From assembly GCF_004000985.1 (NCBI RefSeq), contig NZ_BIMH01000022.1, positions 1 to 64,000 on the forward strand: DNA of 64,000 nt, written 5' to 3'. A model generated the notes under the pieces. It made no database searches. It saw nothing but the letters and a program-made list of their open reading frames with translations, and was not told where the DNA came from. Shown in pieces: positions 17,492-26,687 of the stretch. This stretch comes from Paenibacillus validus NBRC 15382. Its GTDB lineage: Bacteria > Bacillota > Bacilli > Paenibacillales > NBRC-103111. Made by a program: the position numbers and the translations under genes. Position 1 is the first letter of the stretch. Each line of letters opens with the position of its first letter.

Positions 17492-18211
17492 TTATTTTAT
17501 GATTCCCTGCCGTATCGCTTCTGCGACAGCTTGAACCCGATTGTGCGCAGTCATTTTCTTGGTCACGGATTTAACATAATCCTGAACGGTGAATTGACTA
17601 ATCCCCATAAACTCCGACATCTCTTTCACACTCTCTCCAAAAGACATTCTTTGTAAAACGGCGATCTCACGGTCGCTCAGTTTACTAGGGTTATCAATAG
17701 GATTCATAGATCGAATGGCTTTACCTGCCAGCTGCCCGTATAAAGTGAGTGCCTGAAGAAGATCGTCGCCTATCGGTTTTGAGCCTGTATATTGCCCGGG
17801 ACAAGCATATCCAACTACTGTTGTATTACAAGGAATAGGAACGGCTAAGACAAAAGACTTGTAAAATTCCATTTTCAAATACTTCTCAGGCGAAAGCCGA
17901 ATTAATTCTGATCCTTCGGCATACACCGCTTGTTGTATTCGAATTGCTTTACGAAGAAGGGGGAGGTTGCGCACATCGTCTCGAATTTTCAAGGGGCTGG
18001 TTCCCTGGTCGGTAATTTGCAAAATGCCTTCGATAATCTCGCTTAACGGCGAATAACTGTATAAATGAACACCTGAAAAAGGGAAGAGTTCCGTGAATCC
18101 TCTTGCAGTGAGGACGATCTTGTCTTCATGATATGCGGCCGTGTAAATCATCTGGAGATAATCTTTCATCACAGTATCGAGCAACCAATCACTTCCCTTT
18201 TGGAAAGTCAT
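17492..18211 (-). CDS. LuxR-type helix-turn-helix regulator with N-terminal sensor domain
   Basis: The 239-residue protein has a C-terminal LuxR HTH (LSDREIAVLQRMSFGESVKEM onward, about residues 177-235). The preceding domain of about 165 residues looks GAF-like and could bind a small effector. There is no receiver domain. The gene is convergent with the monooxygenase-esterase-dehydrogenase set and is the natural candidate regulator for it. The start at 18211 has no strong ribosome site, so the N-terminus is uncertain. A pair of 9-bp inverted repeats lies just upstream. Confidence 0.83.
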   Translation of the reverse strand: MTFQKGSDWLLDTVMKDYLQMIYTAAYHEDKIVLTARGFTELFPFSGVHLYSYSPLSEIIEGILQITDQGTSPLKIRDDVRNLPLLRKAIRIQQAVYAEGSELIRLSPEKYLKMEFYKSFVLAVPIPCNTTVVGYACPGQYTGSKPIGDDLLQALTLYGQLAGKAIRSMNPIDNPSKLSDREIAVLQRMSFGESVKEMSEFMGISQFTVQDYVKSVTKKMTAHNRVQAVAEAIRQGIIK

Positions 18212-18225
18212 TCTCAGATGAACTC

Positions 18226-18274
18226 AAGCGGTTGAAAAAATTATAAAGCATAAATAAACATTTTACAACCGCTT
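18226..18274. promoter_or_regulatory. Inverted repeat upstream of the LuxR-type gene
   Basis: AAGCGGTTG (18226-18234) and CAACCGCTT (18266-18274) are exact inverted copies spaced by 31 bases of AT-rich DNA. The position directly upstream of the minus-strand regulator fits an autoregulatory operator or two half-sites. Confidence 0.45.
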
Positions 18275-18403
18275 ACATTGTGATATTTATGAAATCTTCA
18301 GGCACTAAAAAGGATGGATGTTGAGAAGAAATTGTGGGTAGAGATGAAATAGCGACATTTGCTGAACGGCGGTGGTCTTTACATGATCCTAACAATCCGT
18401 TGA

Positions 18404-19982
18404 TACCTAGATAACGCCCGGTTAAATCCGGAGCTGGGGCGAGGCTACAATTATGCAGGTGTCAAGCCGTCTCCGGGGATAGCGCTTCAATCCGCTGAAC
18501 AGGTCGTGACGGATAACATCCAGGAGAACACGTTATTAAATATCGATTTCAATGCGATTACGCCGGAATTGGTCTCGTGTGCCAAGCACCGGGGACTCCC
18601 GATCTACGCCTATACGGTTGAGACCAAGAAAGATATGCAGGATTTGATGAAAATGGGACTGCCAGGGATCATTACGGATTACGCCAACTGGATGGAAACA
18701 CGGTGATGGGAGAAGAGACGGAATCTCCGCAGCAACCGGAACAACCTGAATTGAAGGCTGTCGCAATCAGAGGTCTTCCGGCATCCATGTATGCGGGCGA
18801 TACGGTTTCGCTGGCTGTCTATGCCGATTATAGGAATGGCCCCAGCCTGGACGTTACAGCCTTTGCTGCAGTTACAAGCAGTCATCTGGATACGATAGCT
18901 GTGCGGCCGGGCTCCATTGTGGCGTTGGCGGCGGGAACCAGCGTGATCACTGCCGTTTATGGCAACGCCAAGTACGAGGCGGCCATTCAAGTGCTGCCAA
19001 ACCGTAATAATACCAACACGGATACCGACACCTCAGTCGGTTCAACCCCTTCATCCGTCAATACCGATCCGAAGAAGTATGAACCTTCAGCAGAAGAGCT
19101 CAAATCCGCCCAAAGTTCATTCAAGCTTAAGGGCGAACAGCAGCAGCTCGTGCTGCCTGCCAATGTTGATGATTGGCTGGTTTCCAAGTCGCTTGAAGTG
19201 CAGGCTTCGGGAATACAGATAACCCTGCCTGCATCGGTGTTGAAAAACGCGGTAAGCCAGTCGAACGGGAATGTGCAGCAAAACGCGCAGACACGAATCC
19301 GAGGCTTGCAGGCTTATACCATATTAGCGATAACGGGGACTTGACATTCGTCAGCGGTCGGGTAAAAGACGAATTCGTAGAAGGACAAACGTATCATTTT
19401 AGCAAATATGGCGTGCTGGAGTTCGAGAAAACGTTCTCCGACGTTCCGAACGATCACTGGGCTGCGCCGGTCATTAAGCAGTTTGCGGCTAAACATATTG
19501 TGGAAGGGACAAGCCAGACTCTCTTTTCCCCGGAGCAGCCGGTCACCCGTGCGGAGTTTACGGCACTTCTGGTACGCCTGCTTGGCTTGAATCCCGAGCC
19601 TTCGGCATCATTCCGCGATGTGTCGGCCGACAAGTGGTATGCGTCCCCGATCGCCACAGCCTCCCAGGCGGGCCTCGTCCAAGGGGGAGAGCCGGATTTG
19701 TTCGCGCCTGACCGGACCATAACCCGTGAGCAAATGGCGGTCCTTCTGGTACGGGCTTATGAACTTCAGACGAAACGGCGAGCAACGGGCAATGCGATCA
19801 GCGCCTTCAGCGACTCTAAAGATATGAGTGCGTGGGCGCAAGAAGGAGTTAATGCGGCTTATCAATTCGACCTAATCTCCGGCCGAAGCGAGGGACTGAT
19901 GGTACCTCAAGGTCAAGCCAACCGTGCCGAAAGCGTGCAAGCCGTTTACAATTTGATGAACAAGCTTCAACTTTTCCCGTAA
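18404..19982 (+). pseudogene. Broken GDPD - Ig-like - SLH surface protein
   Basis: Three successive frames together read as one large surface enzyme. 18404-18706 encodes the C-terminal part of a glycerophosphodiester phosphodiesterase (NPELGRGYNY, ITPELVSCAKHRGLPIYAYT, GIITDY). From 18706 another frame encodes a Big_2-like Ig domain and a linker domain, ending at 19344. A third frame (from about 19320, ORF start 19341) carries three S-layer-homology repeats (FSDVPNDHWAAPVIKQFAAK, FRDVSADKWYASPI, FSDSKDMSAWAQ). The 5' part with the signal peptide and catalytic centre is missing. Two frameshifts plus the 5' loss argue for a true pseudogene rather than sequencing error alone. Confidence 0.75.
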
Positions 19983-20024
19983 ACATGATTTAGGATATAG
20001 AGGATCTTCCAGCATGTCATTGCC

Positions 20025-20063
20025 GAGGCCCGCATTAGCTGAATCTCAAGCTAATCGGGCCTC
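20025..20063 (+). terminator. Terminator after the SLH pseudogene
   Basis: GAGGCCCG plus ATTAGCT (20025-20040, one bulged C) pairs with AGCTAAT plus CGGGCCTC (20049-20063), a 15-bp stem, followed by a T-rich stretch. Confidence 0.7.
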
Positions 20064-20088
20064 ATCTGTTAATTCTCATGATTGACGT

Positions 20089-20103
20089 TGAGAAATATTA
20101 TCA
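20089..20103 (+). promoter_or_regulatory. Fur-like box upstream of the two-component genes
   Basis: TGAGAAATATTATCA matches 13 of 15 positions of the 7-1-7 Fur box TGATAATNATTATCA. It lies 52 bases before the response-regulator start and suggests iron repression of the sensor pair. Confidence 0.6.
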
Positions 20104-20154
20104 TTTACAATGAAGATCAATAGAGAATGTAGATGCGATTAGGGCGGGCGAAGG

Positions 20155-20832
20155 ATGAAACGGATATTGCTAATTGAGGATGAGAAGAATCTATCGCGGT
20201 TCCTCGAACTGGAGCTGCGCCATGAAGCGTTCGAGATTGCGCTCGCAGCGGACGGCAAGAGCGGTCTTGAACTGGCAATCCGGGAGAGCTGGGATCTTAT
20301 TCTGCTCGATCTGATGCTCCCGGCAATGGACGGAATTGAGGTATGCAGGCAGATCAGAGCCGCCAAGAAGGTGCCGATCATCATGATCACGGCCAGAGAC
20401 AGCGTGACGGATCGCGTATCCGGTCTGGATAACGGCGCTGACGATTATATTCCAAAGCCGTTCGCAATCGAGGAACTGCTTGCGCGCATACGTGTCGTAT
20501 TCCGCAGGCAGGAGGAGGCGGAGGAACAGCAGCGGCAGCTGCTTGCGTTCCATGATCTTGTTCTCGATGTGGATGCCAGAGTTGTAATCAAGGACTCCAG
20601 AACGATTGAGCTGACGAAACGGGAATATGCCTTGCTGGAGACGTTCATGAAAAATCTGAACCGCGTGCTGCCGAGGGAGACGCTGCTTGATATGGTGTGG
20701 GGCTTCGATACGGTAGTCGATACGAATGTCGTTGACGTCTATGTGCGTTATCTCCGCAACAAGATCGATACCGAAGGAGAAGCCAGCTATATCCAGACGG
20801 TTCGTGGCATTGGCTATGTGATGCGCAAATGA
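20155..20832 (+). CDS. OmpR-family response regulator beside the iron transporter
   Basis: The 225-residue protein has a receiver domain with EDE near the N-terminus, acceptor Asp in LILLDLMLP, Thr in MITARD and Lys in IPKPF. A winged-helix Trans_reg_C domain follows (VVDVYVRYLRNKI, TVRGIGYVMR at the end). Its stop overlaps the kinase start (ATGA). It lies between a Fur-like box and the ferric-iron ABC genes, so it probably takes part in iron-responsive control. Confidence 0.94.
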   Translation: MKRILLIEDEKNLSRFLELELRHEAFEIALAADGKSGLELAIRESWDLILLDLMLPAMDGIEVCRQIRAAKKVPIIMITARDSVTDRVSGLDNGADDYIPKPFAIEELLARIRVVFRRQEEAEEQQRQLLAFHDLVLDVDARVVIKDSRTIELTKREYALLETFMKNLNRVLPRETLLDMVWGFDTVVDTNVVDVYVRYLRNKIDTEGEASYIQTVRGIGYVMRK

Positions 20833-22250
20833 AGGCGGAACGTTACCGATTTCCTATACGCTATCACGCTCTGCCGATCAAATGGAAGCTGACCCTATGG
20901 TCAGCTCTCTTGCTGTTCCTGCTGTTCGGAGCTTATAACATCGTCCAATATGTATTCGTCGAGCGGTGGATGATAAAGGAGGAGCAGGCAAGCACACAGC
21001 AGGATATGAGGGAAATACTGAATGTGCTGCTGGAGAAGGAGTTTCGCTTCGAGGAGTCTGAGTACTCGCGCATACGCAGCTATCTGGAGAAGGTGAATCA
21101 ATCTTCCCAGCTTATCCGCGTGTTCGATGAGAAGGGCTTGCCGATCATTGCGGTATCGGATGATTTTCCGAATGAGTGGATAGCGGACAATGACGCTGTA
21201 CTGAGGGCTAACGATAACCATTCGTTCAGTCTGGATAACATGCTGGTCATGCGAAGCCCGTTTACGATCTTCGAATTCCATGGCACCGTTGAAATCGTGA
21301 AGAGTATGGAAGACTTCGGGAAGCTGATCAACGCTTTCCTGCAAGTGATGCTTCTATGCGGACTGGGGGCGGTCATGGTCAGTGCCTTCGGCGGCAGACT
21401 GTTGGCGCGCCAACTGCTGCGGCCGCTTCAGGCGATGAACGAAACGATGCAGCGCGTCAAGCAGAATGGGCTTCAAGAGCGGATCCAGCTTACCGGATCG
21501 AAGGACGAGATCCATTCGCTGATGAACCTATTCAACGAAATGATGGACCAGGTCGAGCGCTCCTTCGCACAGCAGCGGCAATTTGTCGAGGACGCGTCGC
21601 ATGAGCTGCGGACACCGATCGCGATATTGGAGGGTCATCTGGCCATGCTGCGGCGCTGGGGCAAGCAGGACCCGGCCGTTCTTGAGGAGTCGCTGGACAT
21701 CTCCCTTCACGAGCTGGCCCGCTTGAAGGGGTTGGTGCAAGAGCTGCTTCGTCTGTCGAGGGCGGAGCGGTCTGTCAGCGGCGACGAAGCAAGGGAAGCA
21801 GACCCGACGCCGATTCTGTCGCGGCTGATCAAGCATGCAGCCGCCCTGTACCCGTCGTTCCGATTCGAAGCGGAGCTCGAAGACTTGGGGGGCATCAGGC
21901 TTGCGATTTCCGAACAGCATCTGGAGCAGATTTTTATTATCCTCATGGACAATGCGGTCAAATATTCAGGCGACAGCCGCACCGTTCGAATCCGTGGAGC
22001 GGCTTCGGACGGGCAAGCCACCCTTGCGGTGATCGACTGCGGCATCGGGATTTCAGAGGAAAGCTTGCCTTACGTCTGGGACCGCTTCTACCGCGCGGAT
22101 AAGTCGCGAAGCGGAGAGCAGGGCGGCTATGGGCTCGGTTTGCCCATTGCCAAGCGGCTGGCCGAGGGCTGCGGCGGAACGATTCAAATAGACAGCCGTC
22201 TGAATGAAGGTACAACCGTAACGGTTACGTTTCCTGAGAAGATCAAGTGA
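20829..22250 (+). CDS. Sensor histidine kinase, partner of the upstream regulator
   Basis: The 473-residue kinase has two membrane segments (about residues 20-42 and 165-187), an extracytoplasmic loop of about 120 residues, HAMP, the H-box EDASHELRTPIAI, the N-box ILMDNAVKYS and G-boxes DCGIGIS and GGYGLGLPIA. Translation is coupled to the response regulator by a 4-base overlap. The external domain shows no recognised iron motif; a link to iron is inferred from location. Confidence 0.94.
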   Translation: MKAERYRFPIRYHALPIKWKLTLWSALLLFLLFGAYNIVQYVFVERWMIKEEQASTQQDMREILNVLLEKEFRFEESEYSRIRSYLEKVNQSSQLIRVFDEKGLPIIAVSDDFPNEWIADNDAVLRANDNHSFSLDNMLVMRSPFTIFEFHGTVEIVKSMEDFGKLINAFLQVMLLCGLGAVMVSAFGGRLLARQLLRPLQAMNETMQRVKQNGLQERIQLTGSKDEIHSLMNLFNEMMDQVERSFAQQRQFVEDASHELRTPIAILEGHLAMLRRWGKQDPAVLEESLDISLHELARLKGLVQELLRLSRAERSVSGDEAREADPTPILSRLIKHAAALYPSFRFEAELEDLGGIRLAISEQHLEQIFIILMDNAVKYSGDSRTVRIRGAASDGQATLAVIDCGIGISEESLPYVWDRFYRADKSRSGEQGGYGLGLPIAKRLAEGCGGTIQIDSRLNEGTTVTVTFPEKIK

Positions 22251-22324
22251 GTGCGGCTCGAATAGAAAACTTTTTTCGTTTTCACAGCATTTTCTCATTT
22301 TCGTTCGTTACAATGAGTTGGTAA

Positions 22325-22339
22325 TGATATTCATTATCA
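22325..22339 (+). promoter_or_regulatory. Fur box upstream of the ferric-iron ABC operon
   Basis: TGATATTCATTATCA matches 14 of 15 positions of TGATAATNATTATCA. It sits about 35 bases before the start of the binding-protein gene, where a Fur repressor would block the promoter. Confidence 0.85.
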
Positions 22340-22373
22340 CAAATAAACTATCAGAATGAGAGGTCGGACCGAA

Positions 22374-23477
22374 ATGAGAAAGAAATACTTCGTGGGCATG
22401 ATCGTACTAACGCTAATGATGGCCATAGCGCTGGCAGGCTGCGGCGCTGGAAATACAGGGAATCAAGAAGCGGGCAATGCTCCGGCAAAGGAGGCGCCTG
22501 CTAGCACTGAAGCGCCGAAGAAGGAGCAGGTCGTTAATATATTCACGGCACGCCATTACGATATCGACTTCCAAATTTTCGACGAATTCGAGAAGCGGAC
22601 AGGCATTAAGGTCAATGAGATCAAAGGTACGGCCGAGGAGCTGGTGGAGCGCCTGAAACGGGAAGGCGAGAGTTCCGAGGCGGATTTGTTCATCACCGTT
22701 GATGGCGGCGTATTAAACTACGCGAAGCAGAACGGCGTACTTCAGCCCGTCCAGTCCGATGTCGTGAATGCCAACGTACCGGCGAACCTTCGCGATAAGG
22801 ATAATAACTGGATCGGCTATGCTACCCGCGCACGCGTCATTGTTTATGCCAAGGACCGGGTAACGCCGGATCAGTTGTCCACTTACGAGGATCTGACAAA
22901 CGAGAAATGGAAGGGCAAAGTGCTCGTGCGCTCGTCTTCCAACCTGTACAATCAATCGCTTCTCGCATCGCTGATCGAGCTGAATGGCGAAGAGCAAGCC
23001 GAACAGTGGGCGAAGGGGCTGGTGAACAACCTGGCTCAAAAGCCGGATGGAGGAGACCGCGACCAAGCGAAGGCGATCGCCGCCAAGGTTGGCGACGTGG
23101 CCATCATGAATACGTATTATGTTGGACAGATGCTGCATTCGAAGGAAGCGGAGGAGGTCAAGGTAGCCGAGCAGATCGGCGTCTTCTTCCCGAACCAGAA
23201 CACGACCGGCACGCATCTTAACATTAGCGGCGTCGGACTGACTGCGCATGCGAAGAACAAGGAGAACGCCGTCAAACTGATCGAGTATCTGACAAGCAAG
23301 GAGACACAGACGACGCTTGCAGCCGGAAGCTTCGAATTCCCGGTCAATGTCGAAGCCGAGAAGCCGGCGCTGCTGAAGGAGTGGGGCGAATTCAAGGTGC
23401 AGCAGCTCGACTTCTCGAAGCTGGGCGAGCATAACAAGAAGGCTATAGAGATCATGAACAAGGTGAACTGGAAATAA
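22374..23477 (+). CDS. Ferric-iron ABC transporter substrate-binding lipoprotein
   Basis: The protein has a lipoprotein signal ending LAGCG, then an Ala/Pro/Glu-rich linker and a type 2 periplasmic-binding fold of the FutA/FbpA/IdiA family. The TARHYDIDFQIFDEF start of the mature fold and the NTYYVGQM segment, with the tandem Tyr that binds Fe3+, are both visible. The ATG at 22374 gives a normal KK-rich signal; an upstream ATG at 22356 is also in frame. The Fur box, permease and ATPase around it complete a Fe3+ importer. Length 367 residues matches the family. Confidence 0.92.
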   Translation: MRKKYFVGMIVLTLMMAIALAGCGAGNTGNQEAGNAPAKEAPASTEAPKKEQVVNIFTARHYDIDFQIFDEFEKRTGIKVNEIKGTAEELVERLKREGESSEADLFITVDGGVLNYAKQNGVLQPVQSDVVNANVPANLRDKDNNWIGYATRARVIVYAKDRVTPDQLSTYEDLTNEKWKGKVLVRSSSNLYNQSLLASLIELNGEEQAEQWAKGLVNNLAQKPDGGDRDQAKAIAAKVGDVAIMNTYYVGQMLHSKEAEEVKVAEQIGVFFPNQNTTGTHLNISGVGLTAHAKNKENAVKLIEYLTSKETQTTLAAGSFEFPVNVEAEKPALLKEWGEFKVQQLDFSKLGEHNKKAIEIMNKVNWK

Positions 23478-23479
23478 AT

Positions 23480-25132
23480 ATGATGGCTTCCACCTTGTTG
23501 AGGGACTTGAAACGAAAGTTGAATGGATGGGTAATCCTTAGTGGAATTGGGGCCATGGCGGCCCTTCTTCCGTCTTTTTATATTCTGATCGGCCTATTCC
23601 GCAAGCCGAATGAGAATTGGCAGCATATCAGGGAGTATATGCTTGTCGATTACGCGCTGGAGTCGCTGCGGCTCGTGGGCGGCACGGTTGCGTTTGCCGT
23701 CATGATCGGCGTTGCGCTAGCCTGGCTCGTAGCGGCATACGATTTCCCGCTGCGGCGCTTTTTTGCCTGGACATTCGTACTGCCTCTGGCTATGCCTCCG
23801 TATATCGCGGCCTACACGTACGGCTCCATGCTCAGTTATACGGGCAGCGTGCAGACCTTTATGCGCAATAAGCTTGGATGGACCGTCAATCAGAGTTACT
23901 TCGATATCATGTCCATGAAGGGCGCTATTTTTATTTTCACCCTGTTCTTGTTCCCGTACATCTATCTGATTACGAAGTCGTTCCTCGAGAAGCAGAGCGC
24001 CGCCTTCATTGACAATGCAAGACTGCTGGGGAAGGGGCCCGTCTATATCTTCCTTCGAGTGGTGCTGCCGCTGTCGCAAGGGGCGATCGTCGGGGGGGCA
24101 AGCCTGGTTGCCTTCGAGGTGCTGAACGATTACGGCGTGTCCAAGCACTTCGGCATTCAATCATTCTCAACCGCCATTTTCAAGACTTGGTTCGGCATGA
24201 GCGACATCGATTCGGCGCTGCGTTTGTCCGCCTTGCTCATGATGGTCATCATAGGGCTGTTCGTCATCGAACGCCTGCTACGCGGACGGAAGAAATACCA
24301 TTCGACCGTCAGCCGTTCGACCCCGCTGCGCCGGAGGAAGCTGCGCGGCATTCAGGCTGCCGCAGCCGTCGTCTTCAGTACGATCGTGCTTTCATTGTCA
24401 TTCATCATTCCGGTATTCCAGATGATCGTCTGGGCCGGGTGGACGTACCATGACGTGCTGGACATGAGGTTCGCAGGCATGCTGAATAATTCGCTCGTCC
24501 TATCAGGTGTCTCGATCGCGCTTATTATGCTTCTGGCCGTCATCGTGGCGAATGTGAACCGCTACGGGCGAACCTTCTTCTCAAGGATGATGAGCCGTGT
24601 AATTGCGATGGGTTATTCCATCCCGGGAGCGGTCCTGTCCATCGGCGTGCTCGCCGTATTCCTGTCGCTTGACCGGCAGCTTGCCGGCGTCTATGAGCAG
24701 CTAGGCCTGGGAGCGGGCAAGCTCGTGCTGAGCATGTCGCTTGTTATGCTTGTATTTGCGTATACCGTTCGTTTTCTGGCGGTGGGTTATAATGCGGTAG
24801 AGGCTGGTTTTGACAAAATCGGCAATCGATACAGCGAGGCGTCGCGCATGCTCGGTCTCGGAATGACGCGCACGTTCTTCAAGGTAGACCTGCCGATGAT
24901 ACGCGGATCGGTGTTGGCCGGGCTAGTGCTTGTGTTCATGGAGATCGTGAAGGAGCTTCCGCTGACGCTGCTGCTCAGGCCATTCAACTTCGATACGCTG
25001 GCGACCAAGGCCTATCAATATGCGAGCGATGAGCAGATCCATCAGGCATCCGTGCCTTCGCTCATGATTATCGCGGTCGGGATTTTGTCCGTCGTATTCT
25101 ATCATTGGTTAGGGGAGAGGAATGCGAGATGA
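23480..25132 (+). CDS. Ferric-iron ABC transporter permease (fused double permease)
   Basis: The 550-residue protein is a tandem of two six-helix BPD_transp_1 units, as in FbpB/FutB-type permeases. EAA-like loops are at about residues 176-205 (LLGKGPVYIFLRVVLPLS) and 450-480 (SRMLGLGMTRTFFKVDLPM). It starts three bases after the binding-protein stop region, and its stop overlaps the ATPase start (ATGA). Confidence 0.93.
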   Translation: MMASTLLRDLKRKLNGWVILSGIGAMAALLPSFYILIGLFRKPNENWQHIREYMLVDYALESLRLVGGTVAFAVMIGVALAWLVAAYDFPLRRFFAWTFVLPLAMPPYIAAYTYGSMLSYTGSVQTFMRNKLGWTVNQSYFDIMSMKGAIFIFTLFLFPYIYLITKSFLEKQSAAFIDNARLLGKGPVYIFLRVVLPLSQGAIVGGASLVAFEVLNDYGVSKHFGIQSFSTAIFKTWFGMSDIDSALRLSALLMMVIIGLFVIERLLRGRKKYHSTVSRSTPLRRRKLRGIQAAAAVVFSTIVLSLSFIIPVFQMIVWAGWTYHDVLDMRFAGMLNNSLVLSGVSIALIMLLAVIVANVNRYGRTFFSRMMSRVIAMGYSIPGAVLSIGVLAVFLSLDRQLAGVYEQLGLGAGKLVLSMSLVMLVFAYTVRFLAVGYNAVEAGFDKIGNRYSEASRMLGLGMTRTFFKVDLPMIRGSVLAGLVLVFMEIVKELPLTLLLRPFNFDTLATKAYQYASDEQIHQASVPSLMIIAVGILSVVFYHWLGERNAR

Positions 25133-25788
25133 GCTTCATAGAGCTTCAGGATATATCGTATCATTATTCGAAGGCCGGCGGGAGCGTGCTGAGCGGCTTT
25201 TCGCTTCAATTAAAGCAAGGGGAGATTGTGGGAATATTGGGACAGAGCGGCTGCGGCAAGAGCACGCTGCTTCGGTTGATCGCCGGCCTTGAGCAGCCGA
25301 GCTCGGGGCATATCACCATTAACGGCGTGACAATGGTTTCTCCGAATGTATTCGTGCAGCCGGAGGCGCGCGGCGTCGGCATGGTGTTCCAGGATTATGC
25401 CTTGTTCCCGCACCTGACGGTCGCGCAGAACATCCTGTTCGGCCTGCATCGGCTGCCGAGCTCGGAGCGTGCGGCGCGATTGGCCGATATGCTGGAGCTT
25501 GTCCAGCTGAGCGGCTTCGCCAAGCGGTATCCGCATGAGCTGAGCGGCGGCCAGCAGCAGCGCGTCGCTTTCGCGAGGGCACTCGCGCCGCGGCCGCAGC
25601 TGCTGCTCATGGATGAGCCATTCAGCAGCCTGGATGCGGATCTGAAGAGCCAGATCCGAGGGGAGCTGCAAGCGCTGCTCCGGGCGGCAGGCATTACCTC
25701 GATCCTTGTCACCCATGACCGGGAAGATGCCGATGCGATCTGCGATCGGATTGTCGAGATGGAAGCCAGACAGCTGGTGTTCCAATAA
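25129..25788 (+). CDS. Ferric-iron ABC transporter ATP-binding protein
   Basis: The protein has Walker A GQSGCGKST, Q-loop VFQDYALFPHL, signature LSGGQQQR, Walker B LLLMDEPFSSLD and switch VTHDREDA. The ATG at 25129 overlaps the permease stop and follows GGGGAGAGG. It is 219 residues, shorter than FbpC types (about 350) because the regulatory TOBE-like C-terminus is absent. Energises the Fe3+ importer. Confidence 0.93.
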   Translation: MSFIELQDISYHYSKAGGSVLSGFSLQLKQGEIVGILGQSGCGKSTLLRLIAGLEQPSSGHITINGVTMVSPNVFVQPEARGVGMVFQDYALFPHLTVAQNILFGLHRLPSSERAARLADMLELVQLSGFAKRYPHELSGGQQQRVAFARALAPRPQLLLMDEPFSSLDADLKSQIRGELQALLRAAGITSILVTHDREDADAICDRIVEMEARQLVFQ

Positions 25789-25792
25789 ACGT

Positions 25793-25849
25793 AAGGGGGC
25801 TTTCCCATAAGGTCATAAATAGACCTTCCGGGAAAGGCCCTCTTTTTTA
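25793..25849 (+). terminator. Terminator of the iron operon
   Basis: AAGGGGGCTTTCCC followed by AAGGTC pairs with GACCTT followed by GGGAAAGGCCC, and a T6 run ends the structure. Confidence 0.8.
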
Positions 25850-25898
25850 TGATGCGGTGAGAAGGCATACCAAGCGGCCAATATCCGGCAGACTCGAA

Positions 25899-26504
25899 CT
25901 AACGTGGGGACAGGAGCATATTTTGTAGTGCTTTTCCATATAGATGAAGGGGCACACGGTCTTGACTAATATAATAAAAGATAGCTAAACCATTTTCTAA
26001 CGAAAGAATAGTCCATGCCATTTCATTCGTAGATAGAGTAGAATCATGATTCTCTTTCGACATCAATTTCTCAATGGCCTTGGAAATTTGTTCTACCGAT
26101 TCTGTTATCATGGTAGACCATTTATGGCGTACCGATTCTTCACGCATCGCATAAAGAAGAAATTCCATGTTCAGCATGCTCCATGTTCGATTTTCCTGCC
26201 TAACGGAAAGGAAATATTCATCCATTGTTTCGATAAAATGTGAAAGTGAATGCTGTTGGTCTATGACTTGATGGATGTTTTCCACATGTAATAGCATTTG
26301 TTGTTCCAATATGGCTAGAAAGAGATCTTCTTTGGAATTAAAATGAGCATAAACCGCCCCTTTGCTAAATCCGGCATATTCTGCAATTTTATCAACAGAA
26401 GCTCCGTGAAAGCCTAGTTGAGCAAAGGTCTCAACAGCTGATTCTAAAAGTAATTGCCGTGTTTCCTTTTTTCGCTCCTCTTGGGTTAATCTTCGTCTGG
26501 CCAT
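25899..26504 (-). CDS. TetR-family regulator
   Basis: The 201-residue protein has an N-terminal TetR HTH (AVETFAQLGFHGASVDKIAE, then GFSKGAVYAHF) and a C-terminal ligand-binding helical domain. The ATG at 26504 was preferred to the upstream ATG at 26594 because GAGGGGGG lies 7 bases before it and the upstream extension looks non-coding. It is divergent from the heme o synthase-RDD pair, which it probably represses together with itself. Ligand unknown. Confidence 0.9.
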   Translation of the reverse strand: MARRRLTQEERKKETRQLLLESAVETFAQLGFHGASVDKIAEYAGFSKGAVYAHFNSKEDLFLAILEQQMLLHVENIHQVIDQQHSLSHFIETMDEYFLSVRQENRTWSMLNMEFLLYAMREESVRHKWSTMITESVEQISKAIEKLMSKENHDSTLSTNEMAWTILSLENGLAIFYYISQDRVPLHLYGKALQNMLLSPR

Positions 26505-26550
26505 TCTTCTTCCCCCCTCTCGCTTGACAATCATACCATGCAGCATTAAC

Positions 26551-26586
26551 ATACCATATAGTATATAAATTCCGAAAGGTATGCAA
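26551..26586 (-). promoter_or_regulatory. Promoter and TetR-type operator in the divergent region
   Basis: On the minus strand TTGCAT (26581-26586) and TACTAT (26558-26563) are 17 bp apart and form a sigma-A promoter for the TetR gene. The -10 lies inside the inverted repeat ATACCATATAGTAT (26551-26564), a plausible operator for autorepression. Confidence 0.6.
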
Positions 26587-26687
26587 ATTATCATTTATCA
26601 TTATGCTGGAAGTAACCATCAACAATGTCATTCTGGATTGACGTACGATCATTATAGATAATCCAGTAAAAGGGGAAGAGGGTCATC

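Noticed and set aside
22713-23432. 239-codon minus-strand frame
   Set aside because: It mirrors the ferric-iron binding-protein gene, which has clear family motifs on the plus strand.
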